Assembly (NCBI GenBank): GCA_011053005.1
Contig: DRHW01000012.1
Span: forward strand, 1 to 64,000
DNA from: Methylophaga sp.
GTDB taxonomy: Bacteria; Pseudomonadota; Gammaproteobacteria; Nitrosococcales; Methylophagaceae
Reading direction: 5' to 3'
Length of the DNA stretch: 64,000 nt
Below, one piece after another: positions 61,421-64,000 of this stretch (its first letter is position 1; every line of letters begins with the position of its first letter). The notes beneath the pieces were generated by a model that made no database searches, was not told where the DNA came from, and saw nothing but the letters and a program-made list of their open reading frames with translations. A program made the position numbers and the translations under genes.

Positions 61421-63565
61421 TTAAACGTTCTTTTTCTTTAACTTTTGACGATATAACAACCAAGCAGGTAACAAACATAAAATACACAACACGACGAGTA
61501 CGAGCAACGGCCATAATATCGGCTTATTCCACTGTTGCTGCAAGCTTGATCGTTGCTGTGCATCTAAACGTCGATACTTAATCGTATTATTTGCCATTAA
61601 ATTTGGTTTTACGTTTTTATTCCATGAGTGATACAAAGAAAACTGCCTGGTATGAAACCCCCAGATCCACGGCGAATCATCGGTAATAATATTTAACATT
61701 TTCTTAATGATTGCTCGTCGCTCATCATTATCTGGCATCACTCTCATCTGTTCGAACAAATGATCAAATTGAGCATTTTGATAGTTAGCAGCATTTTCAC
61801 CACCCGATATCATCTTGCTATTCGGACCATAAAGAAGAAACAGAAAGTTTTCCGGATCAGGGTAGTCGGCATTCCAACCCCATTGAAAAAGCTGAGCTTG
61901 GCCATTACGCATTTTATCTTGGAACCGATTATAGTCAGTGCTACGAATAACGAGCTGTATTCCTAATTTAGTAAATTGTTTACGCAACCAGTCAAACTGA
62001 GCTTTAGCATCAGGTCCACTGGCCGGCACATCTAAATACAACGTTAGTGGCTCACCTGTTTTTTGTGAACGACCAGCAGGATAACCCGCCTTTGCTAATA
62101 GTTTGGTCGCTTCGGCTATTGATTTTCGCTTAGCCGTATCTTTTTCCCAGTCATACACAAAATGATTAATCCCTACTTCACCATTACGGTAGCCAAATAT
62201 ACCTGGTGGAATAGGACTTTGAGCAGCAATACCACGACCGTTTAGAAATATTGAAATAAATTCTTCATAATCAATGGCGATTGAAATCGCCTGACGTAAA
62301 TATTTTGCTGTATCACTATAACCGCCGACAACCGGATCTTGCATATTAAACCCGATATAGAAGGTGGAGGCTTCAACAGCTGTTCTAAGTGCAATACCCT
62401 TTTCCTTCATGGCATCACTTAAAAGATATTTTCCGTCAGGAGCAACATCAATTGCTTGATCAAAACTATCCGAGCTAATACCACTAATATCATAATAACC
62501 TTGAAGAAACTTATTCCAATATGAAGTACTTTCTTTTTCTAAGTTGAAAACGATTCTATCAATAAAAGGTAATTTTTTCCCTTTATCATCTAACAATCCT
62601 AGTGCTAAATCACTAGGTTCTCCTTGTTGGGGATAATATTCATCATGAAAATTTGGATTTTTTTCTAACACCATACGACTGTTTGGATCATTTTCTGTTA
62701 ACTGATACGCCCCCGTTCCAACCGGATACCAATCTAAGGTTATATTTTTCTTAATGAGTCCTGGCTGAGCATAAAAGGCATCGGCTTCCCATGGAACAGG
62801 AGCGAAAAAAGCCATTGCTAGCCAATATCGTAATTGTGGATATTTGCCGATGACTTTGATTTGATAAGTATAACGATCAACCACCTTCACCCCAGAAATA
62901 GCTGATGTTCGTAAATCTATTGTTTTTCCTAATTGTTTTTCGGCTCGTAATTGTGCGGCGTAATCTGCAAGTCCAACGATGTATTCACTCATCACGCCCA
63001 ATATCGGAGAATGAAGTTCAGGATCGGCTAATCGTTTAATTTGATAGACATAATCCTCAGCAACTAACTCCCTACTACCTTGAACCTCAAAATCAGCAAG
63101 CTTATTGATATCATCTAATTGATCATCGGTCAGATGATGATATACAAACTGTCCTTTATTATCTTTCGAAAAGGCAGGATGAGGTTGATAAAGAATGTTT
63201 GGTTTAATTGTAATTTGATAAACACTGTAGGCAACCTCGCTCGAGGTATCATCTTCACTCACTTCAATATCGTTTTTATTATAGTAATGTATTGATGGCA
63301 AACTTGTGGCGGTCAAGGGCACTAATGTAAAGGGTCTCTTTAAGTAATGATATTGAAACGGCGGCTCATAAATTTGACCCGTAAAACTCGCTTCATTTTC
63401 ACTATATGATTTAGCAGGATCTAAATGCTTAGGACGTAATGAGAATGAACTGTACAAGGTCACAGCATTATCTGCTTGTTCAGAATAAGGTGAATTGACT
63501 GTCGGCAACTCACAGCCCACCAAAAACAATAAAACAACACTGCAAAAATACGATATAAACCGCAT
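61421..63565 (-). CDS. Family 5 peptide-type ABC substrate-binding lipoprotein with a C-terminal membrane anchor
   Basis: 714 residues from the ATG at 63565 (GGGA seven bases ahead); the frame to 63598 has no ribosome binding site. Lipoprotein signal MRFISYFCSVVLLFLVGCEL. SBP_bac_5 segments: YEPPFQYHYLKRPFTLVPLT, VAEDYVYQIKRLADPELHSP, GAYQLTENDPNSRMVLEKNP, and AISIAIDYEEFISIFLNGRG, QAQLFQWGWNADYPDPENFL. Binds oligopeptides or similar ligands. Unusual is a second membrane anchor at the C terminus, PILWPLLVLVVLCILCLLPA, followed by a basic tail. No permease or ATPase genes are adjacent. Confidence 0.88.
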   Translation of the reverse strand: MRFISYFCSVVLLFLVGCELPTVNSPYSEQADNAVTLYSSFSLRPKHLDPAKSYSENEASFTGQIYEPPFQYHYLKRPFTLVPLTATSLPSIHYYNKNDIEVSEDDTSSEVAYSVYQITIKPNILYQPHPAFSKDNKGQFVYHHLTDDQLDDINKLADFEVQGSRELVAEDYVYQIKRLADPELHSPILGVMSEYIVGLADYAAQLRAEKQLGKTIDLRTSAISGVKVVDRYTYQIKVIGKYPQLRYWLAMAFFAPVPWEADAFYAQPGLIKKNITLDWYPVGTGAYQLTENDPNSRMVLEKNPNFHDEYYPQQGEPSDLALGLLDDKGKKLPFIDRIVFNLEKESTSYWNKFLQGYYDISGISSDSFDQAIDVAPDGKYLLSDAMKEKGIALRTAVEASTFYIGFNMQDPVVGGYSDTAKYLRQAISIAIDYEEFISIFLNGRGIAAQSPIPPGIFGYRNGEVGINHFVYDWEKDTAKRKSIAEATKLLAKAGYPAGRSQKTGEPLTLYLDVPASGPDAKAQFDWLRKQFTKLGIQLVIRSTDYNRFQDKMRNGQAQLFQWGWNADYPDPENFLFLLYGPNSKMISGGENAANYQNAQFDHLFEQMRVMPDNDERRAIIKKMLNIITDDSPWIWGFHTRQFSLYHSWNKNVKPNLMANNTIKYRRLDAQQRSSLQQQWNKPILWPLLVLVVLCILCLLPAWLLYRQKLKKKNV

Positions 63566-63691
63566 AGAATTTCCCAATACTTTATAAATTAGATTCATTA
63601 TAACGAGTTATAAGTTATGTTGCCTCTTCCAGAAATAAGTAATTTCGGGTACTTTGTAACGTTTTCTAACATTACTTTCTAAGGATTAACT

Positions 63692-64000
63692 ATGGGATTT
63701 TTACAAGGCAAACGTGTATTAATTGTCGGTGTTGCGAGTGCACGCTCTATTGCATCTGGTATCGCGCTAGCGATGGCACGCGAAGGTGCTGAACTGGCAT
63801 TCACTTATCAAAATGATAAATTAAAATCTCGCGTCGAAAAGATCGCTGAAGAATGCGGTTCGAATCCTGCGCTATTATTCCCTTGTGATGTTGCTAATGA
63901 TGCAGAGATTAACACTGTATTTGAACAGCTAGGACAACACTGGGACGGCTTAGATACAATCGTTCATTCAGTCGCCTTTGCTCCACGTGATCAACTACAA
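63692..64000 (+). CDS. fabI: Enoyl-ACP reductase FabI, truncated by the window edge
   Basis: The first 103 codons are present from ATG 63692, with AAGGA six bases ahead. [20 protein letters not shown] has the FabI NAD-loop (G-x5-S-I), then [40 protein letters not shown], and [15 protein letters not shown], the conserved I-H-S-I/V-A-F-A-P strand. It catalyses the last step of each fatty acid elongation round. The catalytic tyrosine region lies beyond the window. Confidence 0.95.
   Translation, partial: MGFLQGKRVLIVGVASARSIASGIALAMAREGAELAFTYQNDKLKSRVEKIAEECGSNPALLFPCDVANDAEINTVFEQLGQHWDGLDTIVHSVAFAPRDQLQ

Overview
The window comes from a chromosome of a low-GC gammaproteobacterium. The right two thirds carries conserved gammaproteobacterial blocks: nasA-nirD-nirB; recJ-hda-permease-phosphatidyltransferase-DUF2066 facing purM-purN; edd-eda; and leuD-leuB-asd-fimV-truA-trpF-trpB-trpA-accD-folC followed by pomA/pomB. 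The Entner-Doudoroff pair, NADP isocitrate dehydrogenase, nitrate assimilation, a PEP-CTERM protein, a DUF692/DUF2063 pair and a FadL/acyl-CoA synthetase pair suggest an aquatic Methylophaga- or Methylococcales-like organism. That placement is inference, since no methanol or methane oxidation gene lies in the window.

The left 19 kb is accessory. It starts with a GC-rich, truncated SmvA-like drug exporter. It then holds an integron-type cassette array: eight complete attC-like sites, five half attC sites, and mostly single minus-strand genes of unknown or enzyme-like function (GNAT, HAD, NTF2-like, PD-(D/E)XK-like, GIY-YIG, deiodinase-like). No integron integrase is visible. Two copies of an attI-like leader each lie directly behind a copy of the nasA 3' end: the intact gene at 19050-21704 and a decayed copy at 12288-12818. 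A third nasA tail lies at 9030-9343. REP/MITE-like repeats with a GGGGTCAG core, a frameshifted REP-associated transposase and a pair of 118-120 bp repeats break up the array, often exactly where an attC has lost one half. Interspersed are non-cassette genes: a ygiB/ygiC operon, an outer-membrane barrel protein, and a PEP-CTERM protein behind a c-di-GMP-I-type riboswitch.

From 19 to 27 kb lies one nitrate/nitrite assimilation operon (nirB, nirD, a PhzF-family gene, a FAD oxidoreductase, nasA). It is read leftwards from a recognisable sigma-54 promoter with NtrC-type sites upstream. From 27 to 33 kb is recJ, a phosphoglycerate-mutase-like gene, hda, an AI-2E-family permease, a CDP-alcohol phosphatidyltransferase and a DUF2066 gene, tightly coupled. 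From 33 to 40.9 kb are purM, purN, a DUF3108 gene, nudF, a sugar-phosphate mutarotase, slyD, icd and the DUF692/DUF2063 pair. From 41 to 47.8 kb are eda-edd behind a probable operator, trmB, and the FadL/acyl-CoA synthetase pair. From 47.8 to 61.3 kb runs the long leftward cluster for folate, fatty acid, tryptophan, tRNA pseudouridine and leucine/aspartate metabolism plus the flagellar stator genes. The window ends with an unusual peptide-binding lipoprotein and the start of fabI.
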